Shown: one piece after another, positions 8,558 through 18,475 of the stretch
Layout: each line of letters begins with the position of its first letter
How positions within the stretch are numbered: position 1 is the first letter of the stretch
Origin: Paraferrimonas sedimenticola
GTDB lineage: Bacteria > Pseudomonadota > Gammaproteobacteria > Enterobacterales > Shewanellaceae
Direction: 5' to 3'
NCBI RefSeq assembly: GCF_002282855.1
Contig: NZ_NRIR01000010.1
Span: 1 to 64,000, forward strand
Length of the DNA stretch: 64,000 nucleotides
Translations under genes and position numbers: made by a program
Notes under the pieces: generated by a model
What the model was told of the DNA's origin: nothing
The model's input: only the letters and a program-made list of their open reading frames with translations
Databases searched by the model: none

Positions 8558-9796
8558 ATGAAGAAGACAATTATTGCCGGTCTAGTTAGCATGCTTCCCC
8601 TGCTAGCCATTGCAGCCGATCATCACCCTCAAATAGACCCTAGCAGCTCTATGTTTGGGAAGTCCCGTTCAGTCGTTATCAATGAACTGCAAAAAGATAT
8701 TATTCCGGGTAGTGCGTTTACCGCTGAGTATGCAGCGGCGATGTTGGAAATCAAAGGTAAGGCCTCAATTCTAGAAGCTGTAAAACATGAGATTCAAACC
8801 ATCGAAAATGCGGTTCCCGACTTTTCGGATTTCAAGAAGCGAGCTTCTAAGCAATTGCCTGTACTAAAGGAATTTGATGCTGATATGTATGGCTACGTTG
8901 CTTCGATGGCAGAAGGGCTGGGTATTGCCATTGAGGACTTTTGGGTCAGTTTATATATGGATGCGGCCTGGACTGAGGGCGCTCAAGGTTTAGCTCAGGC
9001 TTTGTGGGGCGGTGACGAAGCCCTTCGAAATGAAGCCATTCAATCAACTCAATCACGAGGGGGTTGCACCACAGCAGCATGGACCAATGGAATCGTTGGC
9101 GGAAACATGGATTTCTCTTCCGATTTTCTGGGTGCTCAGCGCCTTGTGAAATCTGATGATCTTATTTTTGAAGGAAGCTACTTTGGCGCTTTTCGCTCCA
9201 TGGGTAAGTATATTGGTCTAATTATCAATACTATTGCACTGGATAACGCGGCCAGTGGTGCCGATGGACTGCCACATCCGATTGTGATTGCGAGCGTAAC
9301 AAAAAGAGCTCGCAGCGTTGGCGAAGCTGTCCAAATGCTAGATTCGTTGAAAAGCGAATCACCGATGAACTACACGATTGGCGATAACAAAGGCAGCGCC
9401 ATCGCTTACAACTTCATTAAGACCGAAGACACAAGGGTGATACCTGCGACCAATGGCTACGTCGTTCACACTAATCACAACTTGAAAAACCGAGATAAGT
9501 TGCTGTCGGTATATGGCAATGATTACAACGCTGCAGCACAAGCGACGTTATTCACCATTGCTCGTTATGACGCCGCCAGTTTGTTGATGAGTATAGTTCC
9601 TAAACACGAGCGCAATGTCGATTCGATGAAGACGATTCTACGCACTCAGCCGATTAATATGCGTTCATCCAACGAAGTAGACTTCCTAACCACTAACAGC
9701 TACGTGATGGACCTAAACAAGGGGTGTTTGTATATGACACCAGATCGACCAGACCTATCATCGTACGAAGTGACTTGCTTTAGTAACGAAGATTAA
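8558..9796 (+). CDS. Secreted C45-type Ntn hydrolase / acyltransferase-like protein (copy 2)
   Basis: 412 residues. Signal peptide of about 20 residues (cleavage near AIAA-DH); ATG start after a GAGG. The GGCTT motif puts the predicted N-terminal nucleophile at Cys170 after autocleavage, and VVHTNHNL supplies the H-x-N-H motif of C45 enzymes. The long ~150-residue segment between signal and Cys170 would be the propeptide or small subunit. It is a paralog of the gene at 3236, with similar length and C-terminal N-S/T-V-V/M-D-x-N/T-x-G-C-L/M-x-Y/M ending. Possible substrates include N-acyl amides or beta-lactam-like amides; nothing in the sequence decides. Confidence 0.72.
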   Translation: MKKTIIAGLVSMLPLLAIAADHHPQIDPSSSMFGKSRSVVINELQKDIIPGSAFTAEYAAAMLEIKGKASILEAVKHEIQTIENAVPDFSDFKKRASKQLPVLKEFDADMYGYVASMAEGLGIAIEDFWVSLYMDAAWTEGAQGLAQALWGGDEALRNEAIQSTQSRGGCTTAAWTNGIVGGNMDFSSDFLGAQRLVKSDDLIFEGSYFGAFRSMGKYIGLIINTIALDNAASGADGLPHPIVIASVTKRARSVGEAVQMLDSLKSESPMNYTIGDNKGSAIAYNFIKTEDTRVIPATNGYVVHTNHNLKNRDKLLSVYGNDYNAAAQATLFTIARYDAASLLMSIVPKHERNVDSMKTILRTQPINMRSSNEVDFLTTNSYVMDLNKGCLYMTPDRPDLSSYEVTCFSNED

Positions 9797-9815
9797 TCTT
9801 AGCAATCCATGAAAG

Positions 9816-9856
9816 AGCTGCTATTCAGATTTATCAAATTTTGAATGGCAGCTTTT
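9816..9856 (+). terminator. Terminator of Ntn hydrolase 2, abutting the IS
   Basis: Stem AGCTGCTATTCA / TGAATGGCAGCT (one mismatch) with a 14-nt loop and a TTTT tail. The next base is the first base of the IS left inverted repeat, so the element sits directly behind the terminator. Confidence 0.7.
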
Positions 9857-11621
9857 GGCCCAGACTGTGTGATAACTGATTTTTAACGGCCTGATGTCGC
9901 CCAGTTTGCGTCTATGACTCTAGCTGGCCAGTGCCTTTCGCAATTAGCAACAACGGTCAAAAGTAGTGAATACAGTTTCAGGCAGGCTATTTTGGGTCTT
10001 ATAGCGCTCTGTTTTGGGCGGTTTTAGACAATAAAAGGGCTACACAGCCCTCATCGCCTCTATCAGAGGTTTCACTCCAAGGAGACTGATCATCCGGCGC
10101 AGGTTGTAAGCCAGCACGCTAAGATTCATTTCAGTTTTGACGTTGTTGAAACCCCTAGTGAGGAAGTGAGTCGCGCCCATCCACATTTTGATGGTGCCAA
10201 ACGGATGCTCTACGGTTTGCTTTCTGATGAGCATGGCTTCGGGCCATTGATTTAACCGTCGTTGCACCGATACAAGCACTTGTTCATGCTCCCAGCGCCC
10301 AAGCCTTCTGGGATAAGGGCTTGTTGTGCATTGACTCTTTAGGCTGCAACCACGACAGGCATAGACGTCAGCATAATATCGCTTAATCAATTTACCCTTT
10401 TCAGTCTCACTCCCTCGGTATTTAAGCTCTTGGTCACCAGGGCGATGGTAGACGTCTTTGGCCGCGTCGTATTTAAACTGAGTTCGATTGAAAATCTTCT
10501 TGGCATTACTCCCAGAAGTATCCGTCTTGGGAACATAGGTCAGCATTCCAGCGTCTTTGGCGGATTTGATTTCTACGCCGCTATAATAGCCCTTGTCAGC
10601 TAACACGGTAATGTTTGTGTTCGCGAGCGCTTCTTGAGCCGCACATCCGACGTTATAGAGCTGGTTTCTATCTGGTACGTTTGTAACTTCGTGCGCCACG
10701 ATTAAATGATGCTTCGCGTCGACAGCGCTTTGTACGTTGTAGCACACCTGACCGCCAAAACTACGGAGCTTCATTAGCCGGGCATCGGGGTCTGTTTGGG
10801 ATAGCTGCTTATCAGGGATAGCCTCAACTTGCTTTTGAAGGGCTTTGTACTCTTTGAGCTTACCTTTCAGGTGAGCGATTCTTTGTTGAATGGTTTCGCG
10901 AGGCTCTTCGTCCTCATTGTCGGCGTTATCAAGAGCATCCAGATATTGCTGAATGTGTTTCTCCACTCGGGTGATATGCGATTTTAGCTTGGCCGAAGTG
11001 AAGTTCTTAGACTTGTTGTTGACCGCTTTGAATTTACTACCGTCAATCGCAATAACCGCGTCTTTGAACATGTTGAGATCACGGCAGATGGAAATGAAAG
11101 TACGGCAGGCATTCTTGATACCCTTGCCGTTGTTCTTGCGAAAATCGGCGATGGTTTTGAAATCAGGAGCCAATCTACCGGTGAGCCACATCAGCTCGAC
11201 ATTGCGTTGCGCCTCGCGCTCGAGGCGGCGACTGGATTGAATACGATTGAGATAGCCGTAGAGGTATAGTTTGAGCATGGTCGAGGGAGAGTAACCGGGG
11301 CGTACAGTTCAATTAGGCTGCGCTCTTTGGAAGTCAAGTGCGTCCAAGTCCAACTCATCAACGAAAACATCCAGAACACGAACGGTATTTTCTTCTGAAA
11401 TGAAGTCATCGAGCACTTCAGGAAACAAGGTTGACTGCGTTCGACTCTTTCCTTTGATATAGCCCGACATATCAATACCTTACCGTACTTATCACAATAC
11501 TTAAGATACCAAATATGGTTTCCAGCGACTAACGGTTTGAGTCTATTGGTTAGACTATTTGATCATATATATCAGCTAGATATGACGATTTGGAATGAGG
11601 AGTTTTCACACAGTCTGGGCC
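9857..11621 (-). mobile_element. IS1182-like insertion sequence
   Basis: About 1765 bp bounded by inverted repeats GGCCCAGACTGTGTGA (9857-) and its complement ending at 11621; the match continues as TAACT/AAACT. It encodes one DDE transposase on the minus strand. I see no clear target duplication (left flank TTTT, right flank GTTT). The family is assigned from the transposase, not from a database hit. Confidence 0.82.
10040..11470 (-). pseudogene. IS1182-like DDE transposase with in-frame TGA
   Basis: The full frame starts at the ATG at 11470 (MSGYIKGKSRTQ...) and runs for about 476 codons, but codon 54 is TGA (11311-11309), between QPN and TVRPGYSPS. The frame resumes unchanged, so this is a point nonsense, not a frameshift. 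The remaining open part (from the internal ATG at 11278, 412 residues) has the RSSRRLE region, the DDE-type core (VIAIDGSKFKA, TVLADKGYYSG, EHPFGTIKMWMG) and a zinc-finger-like CRGCSLKSQC. It is probably inactive unless an internal start or read-through yields a working protein. Confidence 0.8.
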
Positions 11622-11846
11622 GTTTGTTGCTGTTCGCGGTTGGCTAGATTACCGCCTTCGCGGTAATGACGGGCGCTGGAGTTGGCCGTTTACTGCTGTT
11701 CGTGGTTAGCTAGATTACCGCTTTCGCGGCAATGACGAGCGCGGGTATTGGCTGTTTTGTGCCGTTCGCAGTTTGATGGATTCCCGTCCCCGTCTTCACG
11801 GGGATGACGTTCTTTAGCGGCAATGGCGGGCGTGGGTGTTGGCTGA
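11618..11846. repeat. Degenerate 66-bp tandem repeat with hairpin cores
   Basis: Units begin at 11618, 11684 and 11750 (GGCCGTTT/GGCTGTTT), an exact 66-bp period, and a partial tail of a fourth follows (GCGGCAATGGCGGGCG). Each unit holds a short dyad such as TTACCGCCTTCGCGGTAATG, resembling REP-like extragenic hairpins. The first unit overlaps the last four bases of the IS. Confidence 0.7.
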
Positions 11847-11868
11847 GAACTGGTGGGCTACAAACATA

Positions 11869-11891
11869 AACGGGACCTTTAGGGTCCCGTT
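11869..11891 (-). terminator. Terminator of the potABCD operon
   Basis: Stem AACGGGACC / GGTCCCGTT with a 5-nt loop, 33 bp past the potD stop. On the minus strand it is followed by a T-rich tail. Confidence 0.75.
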
Positions 11892-11923
11892 CTCATGTCT
11901 AGCGAATTGAAATGACAACGAAG

Positions 11924-12961
11924 TTATTGCCCAGCTCTTAGCTTCTGCCAATACTTGTCATAAATCAGCGCCGCTTCACCGATGTCGTTTTGAAATTCGC
12001 CGTTGGCGATGACTTCCGCCGAAGGATAAACCACAGGATCGTTAGCAAAATCCGCAGGCATTAGCTCTTTTGCTGTCTTATTTGGACTTGGGTACCCAAT
12101 TTCCTCGGCCACTTTAGCGGCGATGTCAGGGCGAAGCAGAAAGTTAATGAGTTTGTGTGCGCCTTCAACGTTCTTAGCTCCCGCAGGAATTGCTATGTTA
12201 TCCACCCAGAAAATCGCGCCTTCTTTTGGATACACCATGGTAATCGCTGGGTCTTCTTGTTTGGCCGCGTAGGCCGAACCGTTCCACAGCATGCCAATGC
12301 TGGTTTCACCCGCCAAATAAGGCAGTGACGGCGTGTCTGAGTTGTATACCAGTACGTTTTTAACAAGCGGCTTTAAGCGCTCGTAGGCTTGCTCAATTTC
12401 TTTCTCGTCAGTGCTGTTGCCCGAGTGACCGTTTAGCACCAGTGCTATGTGGAATACTTCGCGTACGTCATTCATCAACATAATGCTGTCAGCGTACTCG
12501 GGGTTCCACAAATCGGCCCAGCTGGTAATGCTGGCAGGGTCAATCTCATCGCTATTGACACCAATACCTGTAGCGCCCCAAATGTAGGGCAGGCTGTATT
12601 GGTTTTCTGGGTCATAAGGTTGATCCAACAATGAAGGGTCTAAGTGTTTAAAGTTGCTCAGCTTAGATTTATCTAGCTTTTGCAGTAATCCTTCGTTCGC
12701 CATTTTGGAGACAAAATAAGTTGATGGCACCACCAAGTCATAGCCTTCACCGTTGAGTAGCTTTAATTTGGCGTACATGGCTTCGTTGCTATCGTAAGTG
12801 GTGTATACCACCTTAATGCCTGTCTCCTTGGTGAACTCTTCCATCAACCCAGGCGGAATGTATTCGGACCAGTTGTAAAAGTAGATGGTGTCGTCTTTGG
12901 CGGTGGCGCTCCAAGACATCAGCAGGGCAGCCGCAATGGCAAGCCAGCGTTTGGTGTTCAT
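11924..12961 (-). CDS. potD: Spermidine/putrescine ABC transporter, periplasmic binding protein
   Basis: 345 residues with a signal peptide (cleavage near ATA-KD). The mature start TIYFYNWSEYIPPGLMEEF is typical of PotD/PotF polyamine-binding proteins, as are the later blocks SLPYIWGATGIGVN and AIFWVDNIAIPAGA. It should capture polyamines in the periplasm and deliver them to PotBC. It is last in the potA-B-C-D order, 16 bp after potC, with a terminator behind it. PotD and PotF cannot be told apart firmly from these residues; the operon order favours PotD. Confidence 0.92.
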   Translation of the reverse strand: MNTKRWLAIAAALLMSWSATAKDDTIYFYNWSEYIPPGLMEEFTKETGIKVVYTTYDSNEAMYAKLKLLNGEGYDLVVPSTYFVSKMANEGLLQKLDKSKLSNFKHLDPSLLDQPYDPENQYSLPYIWGATGIGVNSDEIDPASITSWADLWNPEYADSIMLMNDVREVFHIALVLNGHSGNSTDEKEIEQAYERLKPLVKNVLVYNSDTPSLPYLAGETSIGMLWNGSAYAAKQEDPAITMVYPKEGAIFWVDNIAIPAGAKNVEGAHKLINFLLRPDIAAKVAEEIGYPSPNKTAKELMPADFANDPVVYPSAEVIANGEFQNDIGEAALIYDKYWQKLRAGQ

Positions 12962-12977
12962 TGTTGTAGGTTCCTTC

Positions 12978-13754
12978 TTATTGGAAGCGTTTTAGGCGCA
13001 TGATGAGCTGAGCAATGCCCACCAACGCCAAGGATAATACTAGCATTAGGGTGGCTAACGCGTTGACTTCAGGTGAGACTCCGACCTTGACCATAGAATA
13101 GATCTTGATGGGCAAAATCTCGTAGGCCGGTCCGGTCACAAAGGTACTGACAATCACGTCGTCCAGACTTAGGGTAAATGACAGCAACCAACCAGCGGCC
13201 ACGGCAGGCATCGCCAGTGGCGCGATAATCCGAGAAAAGATTTGCCATTCGCTAGCGCCAAGATCTTTGGCGGACTCAATTATCTTGGGGTCAAAGTCGC
13301 TTAATCGAGCGGATACGGAAATCACCACAAACGGCAGGCAGAAGGTAATGTGGGCGAGTAGCAATGACCAAAAACCTAAACTGACCCCGATCACCACAAA
13401 TAACGCCAGCAAGGATATCGCCAAAATAATATCTGGTGAGCTCATCACTACAAACAAGCTGGCGGAGAGCATTTTCTTGCCCTTGAAGCGATAGCGGAAT
13501 AGCGCCACAGAGGTGAGGGTACCAATTAAGGTCGACACGGTTGCCGCTAATAAGCCAATGGTTAGCGAGTTGACCGCTGCTTCCATGAGCCCCGGGTTAT
13601 TAATCAGAGCGTCGTACCATTTGGTGGTGAAACCACCCCATTTGATACCGTACTTTGAGCTGTTAAAGGAATTGGCAATCAACACGCCAATCGGCAAGTA
13701 CAAAAACAGGAATAGGATGAAAAGAAATAGCGCTCTCGACAGTTTGGCCATCAT
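12978..13754 (-). CDS. potC: Spermidine/putrescine ABC transporter permease PotC
   Basis: 258 residues, about six membrane segments. It carries the BPD-transporter EAA loop (ESAKDLGASEWQIFSRIIAPLAMPA) that docks to the ATPase PotA. The N-terminus (LPIGVLIANSFNSSK) is typical of PotC/PotI. It overlaps the end of potB by 4 nt, indicating translational coupling. Confidence 0.92.
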   Translation of the reverse strand: MMAKLSRALFLFILFLFLYLPIGVLIANSFNSSKYGIKWGGFTTKWYDALINNPGLMEAAVNSLTIGLLAATVSTLIGTLTSVALFRYRFKGKKMLSASLFVVMSSPDIILAISLLALFVVIGVSLGFWSLLLAHITFCLPFVVISVSARLSDFDPKIIESAKDLGASEWQIFSRIIAPLAMPAVAAGWLLSFTLSLDDVIVSTFVTGPAYEILPIKIYSMVKVGVSPEVNALATLMLVLSLALVGIAQLIMRLKRFQ

Positions 13755-14593
13755 GCGTTGCGCTCCATGCGTTTATGCACCCAGTAATAGCCCAACAGCA
13801 TAATTGCCATCAGTAGGGTTAGCGCCATGGAGGCTGCGGAACCAAAAGGCCAATCTCGCGTAATCAGCACCTGGTCTCGAATCACGTTACCGACCAATAA
13901 GTTCTTCGAACCACCTAACAAATCTGACAAATAGAACATGCCCATTGCAGGTAAGAACACCATAAGCACACCAGCAATGATTCCTGGAGTGGTGAGCGGC
14001 AGCATGATTCTGCGGAAATAGGCCCAACGGCTGGCACCGAGATCTTTGGCCGCTTCACTATAGCTGGTTGGCAGTTTTTCAATAGCGCTGTAAAGCGGCA
14101 GAATCATGAAGGGGATTAGAATATAGACTAGGCCAATAATTACCGCGGTTTCGCTGTACATCAGCTTTAATGGCTTATCGATGATACCCAGGCCCAATAA
14201 GGCCCAATTCATTAGGCCTTTGGTGCCAAGTATGATTTTGATGGCGTATACGCGAATTAGCGAATTGGTCCAAAAAGGCACAATGATCATAAACAGAAGC
14301 ACGCCACGTCCCATTGGTCCAAAGCGGCTGATAATCCATGCGACAGGGTAACCAATCAACAAGCACAAGACTGTCGCAATAGCCGCCATTGACAACGAGT
14401 GCCACAGAATCTTGGCGTAAATAGGGTCTACTAAACGCGCGTAGTTTTCGATAGTCCAAGGCAGGCTAACAAATTCGCTGGGATCACGAGTCAGAAAACT
14501 GGTCAGCAGCACCATGAGGTTGGGCAACACCACGAAAAGGCTGAGCCATCCAACCGCGAGAGTAAGACTTATCCACTTGAAATAATCACGCAT
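13751..14593 (-). CDS. potB: Spermidine/putrescine ABC transporter permease PotB
   Basis: 280 residues with six predicted membrane helices. It carries the EAA loop ([20 protein letters not shown]) and the PotB/PotH signature region [19 protein letters not shown]. It partners PotC in the inner membrane. It overlaps potA by 8 nt and potC by 4 nt, so the four genes form one tightly coupled operon. Confidence 0.92.
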   Translation of the reverse strand: MRDYFKWISLTLAVGWLSLFVVLPNLMVLLTSFLTRDPSEFVSLPWTIENYARLVDPIYAKILWHSLSMAAIATVLCLLIGYPVAWIISRFGPMGRGVLLFMIIVPFWTNSLIRVYAIKIILGTKGLMNWALLGLGIIDKPLKLMYSETAVIIGLVYILIPFMILPLYSAIEKLPTSYSEAAKDLGASRWAYFRRIMLPLTTPGIIAGVLMVFLPAMGMFYLSDLLGGSKNLLVGNVIRDQVLITRDWPFGSAASMALTLLMAIMLLGYYWVHKRMERNA

Positions 14594-15695
14594 TGCCGTG
14601 TTCCAGCACTACTTCCCAACCTGGCACCCAAGACACTTCTACGCGCTGACCGATACTGTGGTCGGTATCCGGGTCGTCTTCGTTGAAAAACTCACTGACT
14701 TGTAAAATTTGTCCCGAGTCGAGCTTAATGGTGGAGTCGAGTGTCATTCCTTTATAGGTTCTATCGACAACCTTTCCGGTGAGTAGGGCAGAATCATGCT
14801 CGGGCGTGATTTCGGCAATTCGCAGATCTTCAGGACGAAGCAGGGTACTGACGTGTTGACCGATAACAAGCGATTTATCCGTGCGAATTTCAAAGGCTTT
14901 TCCGTCGATTTCGCCGCGATAAATCCCCTCTGATATCTCACCTTGAATATGGGTATCAAAGATATTGGTTTCACCGATGAATTTGGCGACGAACATATTA
15001 TCCGGTGTTTCGTAGACTTCTTTGGGCGTGCCTATTTGCTGAATTTCACCGTCTTTCAGAACTACGATGCGGTCAGACATAGACAGGGCTTCTTCTTGGT
15101 CGTGAGTCACGAATATGAAGGTAATCCCAAGTTTTCGCTGTAGACGCTTGAGTTCACTTTGCATTTGTTTTCGCAGCTTGTAATCCAGTGCGCTTAACGA
15201 CTCGTCGAGCAGTAGTACTTTTGGGCGATTAACCACAGCTCTAGCAATAGCCACTCGCTGTTGCTGACCACCAGAGAGCTGGTTTGGGCGGGCATCCATA
15301 AAGCGCTCAAGCTTTACCATGGCCAGCGCTTCTTTGGCTCTAGGCTCTATTTCGGCCTTAGGTACCTTGGCCATTTGCAATCCAAAGCAGACGTTTTGCA
15401 GCACTGTCATGTGAGGAAACAGAGCGTAGCTCTGAAAGACTGTGTTAACTCGGCGCTTTTCAGGTGGCAACTCGGTGATGTCTTGGTCATCGAGCAATAT
15501 AGCGCCATTGTCGCTAGACTCTAGGCCCGCGATCAAACGCAATAGGGTAGTTTTGCCGCAGCCTGAAGGACCCAGCAAGGTAATAAACTCGCCATTGTAA
15601 ATGTCGAGTGACAAGTCGCTAATAATTGTGCGATCGCCATAGGCTTTGGCTATCTGGGTTAAACAAACAACAGGCCGGTTATCGGTGTGGCTCAT
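14586..15695 (-). CDS. potA: Spermidine/putrescine ABC transporter ATP-binding protein
   Basis: 369 residues. Walker [13 protein letters not shown]-loop [11 protein letters not shown], signature [14 protein letters not shown], Walker B VLLLDES and H-loop FVTHD are all intact. A C-terminal TOBE-type regulatory domain (about residues 290-365) follows. It energises polyamine import and is the first gene of potABCD. The 237 bp upstream are shared with the divergent bax gene. Confidence 0.94.
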   Translation of the reverse strand: MSHTDNRPVVCLTQIAKAYGDRTIISDLSLDIYNGEFITLLGPSGCGKTTLLRLIAGLESSDNGAILLDDQDITELPPEKRRVNTVFQSYALFPHMTVLQNVCFGLQMAKVPKAEIEPRAKEALAMVKLERFMDARPNQLSGGQQQRVAIARAVVNRPKVLLLDESLSALDYKLRKQMQSELKRLQRKLGITFIFVTHDQEEALSMSDRIVVLKDGEIQQIGTPKEVYETPDNMFVAKFIGETNIFDTHIQGEISEGIYRGEIDGKAFEIRTDKSLVIGQHVSTLLRPEDLRIAEITPEHDSALLTGKVVDRTYKGMTLDSTIKLDSGQILQVSEFFNEDDPDTDHSIGQRVEVSWVPGWEVVLEHGNA

Positions 15696-15932
15696 TGGTT
15701 GGCTATTCCTTGACTGGCAGTAACTTAGCTAAATTTGGGTGGCACATTTTAGGGTCAAAACTAGAGAAAAAACACCTTTGCTCATCAGTTTCTTACCATA
15801 AAGTTAGACTGAGAACCGTTTGCCTACCTAATTTTGCCCAGATTGACGTAAAAGCAAAGGGTTATGGTGAATAGCCTTTGTGTTATGATTGCCGCTCTTA
15901 AATTTTAGAGTAACTAGCTTGGGAGCAACCCG

Positions 15933-16730
15933 TTGAGAAGTGGTCGAGTCGGACAATTTACCATAGGTTTAGGCGGCGCCATCGTATTGGTGCTGGTTGG
16001 TTATTTGGCCTTGGTACCGTATTCAGAGCCAGAGCAAGCGGCAAAGACGCTTCAAGCCAATCCGGATCGCAAGCCAAACCTCCCAGACTTTTCAGCCATT
16101 GCGGATGTGGATGAGAAAAAGCGTCAGTTCTTTGAGTTTTTGCAGCCCATGGTGGCACGCCAAAATGAGTTTATTCGCATCGACCGCGAATTCTTGATAG
16201 CACAGCGTGCACTCTTGCTTAACGGCGCTAGTCTCTCGCCCGAACAAGTTGCAAGAATCGAATCTATCGCCAGCGCTTATCAGTACAATTTCCGCCAGCT
16301 AAGCGCTAAAACCCTCAAGAATTTGCTGATGCGTGTGGATCTAGTGCCTGAAAACATGGTGCTGATTCAAGCCGCTAACGAAACAGGTTGGGGCAGTAGC
16401 CGATTTGCCCGAGAGGGAAACAACTTCTTTGGCCAGTGGTGTTTTCGCAAAGGTTGTGGCTTGGTTCCCAACTCGCGCACCCAAGGATTGAGCCACGAAG
16501 TGGCTGTGTTTAACTCGGTCGAGGACTCGGTGGGCGCCTACCTTAAGAATCTCAATACCAACGCCGCCTACCTAGAATTTCGCCAATTGCGCGCAGGTTT
16601 GAGAGATACTCAGCAAGAATTGTCAGCCGAGGTGCTAATTCACGGCTTAATCCATTACTCTGAGCGCCAGCAAGAATACATTGATGAATTGCTGCAAATG
16701 CTCAAGCATAACAGTGGCTTTTTGAGCTAA
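15933..16730 (+). CDS. bax: Bax-type membrane-anchored glucosaminidase
   Basis: 265 residues from a TTG at 15933 (GGGAG 7 nt upstream). One membrane anchor lies at residues ~8-27. The catalytic domain carries the glucosaminidase (GH73-like) core: ANETGWGSSRFAREGNN with the likely catalytic Glu, then GQWCF and NLNTNAAYLEFR. Bax-family proteins are thought to act on peptidoglycan in the periplasm. The gene diverges from potA. A TATGAT at 15884 preceded by TGT is a possible extended -10. Confidence 0.85.
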   Translation: MRSGRVGQFTIGLGGAIVLVLVGYLALVPYSEPEQAAKTLQANPDRKPNLPDFSAIADVDEKKRQFFEFLQPMVARQNEFIRIDREFLIAQRALLLNGASLSPEQVARIESIASAYQYNFRQLSAKTLKNLLMRVDLVPENMVLIQAANETGWGSSRFAREGNNFFGQWCFRKGCGLVPNSRTQGLSHEVAVFNSVEDSVGAYLKNLNTNAAYLEFRQLRAGLRDTQQELSAEVLIHGLIHYSERQQEYIDELLQMLKHNSGFLS

Positions 16731-16772
16731 AAGGCCTCTGGGCTTTTCACAAGACGTAAAAAAAGAATAATC

Positions 16773-17417
16773 ATGAAAACTACACTCATAGGCTTAGCGT
16801 TAATTGGCGCTAGTTTCTCTTCAGCTGCCGGCACTTTTTCATTGGAATACGGTGGATTTTATGACCGCCTAAACGGGCTCAAAAAAGCCGAAGTTAACAT
16901 GGTGGAAGTGGCGTTTTACGTGCGCCCACGTGCCAGTGCCAGTTGCGAACTCAATCAGGTGAACTTGGTTGTAAAAAAGCAGGACACTCAACGAACTGAA
17001 TTGATGATCGGGCCAGACAATGCCTTGTTGTTGCCATTTGACCGTCAACTCAAATCAGACCGCGCACTGGTTGAGTTAGATTTAGACGGCGATGAGTCTA
17101 GTTGTGCATTAGCGATATCCGTTCAATCTAAACCCCTAATTAACCCAAGTGTCGACAGCGTTTGGTTGGAGCAGTTGTATCAGCAGTTAGACAAGGTATA
17201 CGCTCAATACGCGGGTTTTCCAATGAAGTACTTTCGACCAGAGGCCAAAGGGCTGACACTGCTCAATAGTTCGGATTCCGATATTAGTATCGAATCAAGG
17301 CAACGTCTGTTAAGCCTACCGGCTGGGGGACAACTTCAGCTAACCAAACAAGAGCTAGCTGAAATCAAACCGTTTCAGGTGACGCCGAGCAAATTCAAAG
17401 CGACTGCTTGGTATTAA
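16773..17417 (+). CDS. DUF2987 family exported protein
   Basis: 214 residues with a short signal peptide. Conserved features are [13 protein letters not shown] near the mature start, a FYVRPR segment with Cys residues at SCELNQ and SCALAI, and [10 protein letters not shown]. These fit the DUF2987 family common in Shewanella and Alteromonas. The function is unknown. It follows bax by 42 bp and overlaps ttcA tail to tail by 4 bp. Confidence 0.7.
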   Translation: MKTTLIGLALIGASFSSAAGTFSLEYGGFYDRLNGLKKAEVNMVEVAFYVRPRASASCELNQVNLVVKKQDTQRTELMIGPDNALLLPFDRQLKSDRALVELDLDGDESSCALAISVQSKPLINPSVDSVWLEQLYQQLDKVYAQYAGFPMKYFRPEAKGLTLLNSSDSDISIESRQRLLSLPAGGQLQLTKQELAEIKPFQVTPSKFKATAWY

Positions 17418-18358
17418 TTGCTCGGTTCGGGGTCAAAGGTTTGAACCACAGCGATGCGCTCGGCGGCATCCAGGTCGATGTGGCCCCGATTCTCAACGTC
17501 TAGATAATCAAATGCCGGTAGGTCTGCCTCGGCGACTGCTCCACTTGGCTTGGCATTGGGGTCAATGGCCAGTGAAGCGAAATCAAACAGAGAGCGGTCC
17601 ACAAGCTGCGATGGCGCGATGTTTTGTAGCGATGTAAAAATGGTTTCGATGCGTCCCGGTGATTGCTTGTCCCACTGATTCAGCATTTGCTTGACCATCT
17701 TGCGCTTCAAATTCTCCTGAGAGCCGCACAGGTTGCACGGAATGATTGGAAACTCTTTAAAGTCCGCATACTCAATGATGTCTTTTTCGCGCGAGTAGGC
17801 CAACGGACGAATCACAACGTTAGCACCGTCATCTGAACGCAATTTAGGAGGCATGGCCTTTAGCTTGCCGCCGTAGAACATATTCAAGAAAAAGGTCTCT
17901 ACTATGTCGTCTCTGTGGTGGCCTAGGGCAATTTTGTTGGCGCCAATTTGTTGGGCAAAGCCGTACAAGGTGCCACGGCGTAAGCGCGAGCAAAGCGAAC
18001 AAGTGGTTTTGCCTTCGGGGATCTTTTCCTTCACCACAGAGTAGGTGTCTTTCTCCAGGATGTGGTAGGGAATATTCAAGCTATCCAGATAAGCCGGTAA
18101 TATATCTTCAGGGAAGCCTGGTTGCTTTTGGTCCAAGTTAACGGCGACCAGTTTAAAATCCACAGGTGCGGCTTTTTGCAGATTGATAAGGATGTCCAGC
18201 ATGGTGTAGCTGTCCTTTCCTCCGGATAGGCACACCATGACCAAATCGCCATCCTCAATCATGTTGAAGTCTTGAATGGCACTGCCCATTTCGCGTCGCA
18301 AACGCTTTTGCAGTTTATTCAATCGGGTTTTCTGTTTTTGAGAAAGTGCATCAGACAT
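17414..18358 (-). CDS. ttcA: tRNA 2-thiocytidine(32) synthetase TtcA
   Basis: 314 residues. PP-loop motif SGGKDSYTM binds ATP for adenylating C32. C-x2-C in [12 protein letters not shown] plus Cys in IPCNLCGSQ ligate the Fe-S cluster used in thiolation. [16 protein letters not shown] is the characteristic family block. The length matches E. coli TtcA. It ends convergently with the DUF2987 gene, their stop codons overlapping. Confidence 0.95.
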   Translation of the reverse strand: MSDALSQKQKTRLNKLQKRLRREMGSAIQDFNMIEDGDLVMVCLSGGKDSYTMLDILINLQKAAPVDFKLVAVNLDQKQPGFPEDILPAYLDSLNIPYHILEKDTYSVVKEKIPEGKTTCSLCSRLRRGTLYGFAQQIGANKIALGHHRDDIVETFFLNMFYGGKLKAMPPKLRSDDGANVVIRPLAYSREKDIIEYADFKEFPIIPCNLCGSQENLKRKMVKQMLNQWDKQSPGRIETIFTSLQNIAPSQLVDRSLFDFASLAIDPNAKPSGAVAEADLPAFDYLDVENRGHIDLDAAERIAVVQTFDPEPSN

Positions 18359-18475
18359 GATTCGGTGACTACAACTTGGCTAACAATGGGCGCGTATTAT
18401 TCCAGCTAACGGGCATTGGGTAAAGGGCATAGGCTGTTACCTAGGTGTGGTTTGTTATCAATTCAGCCTCTGCGC

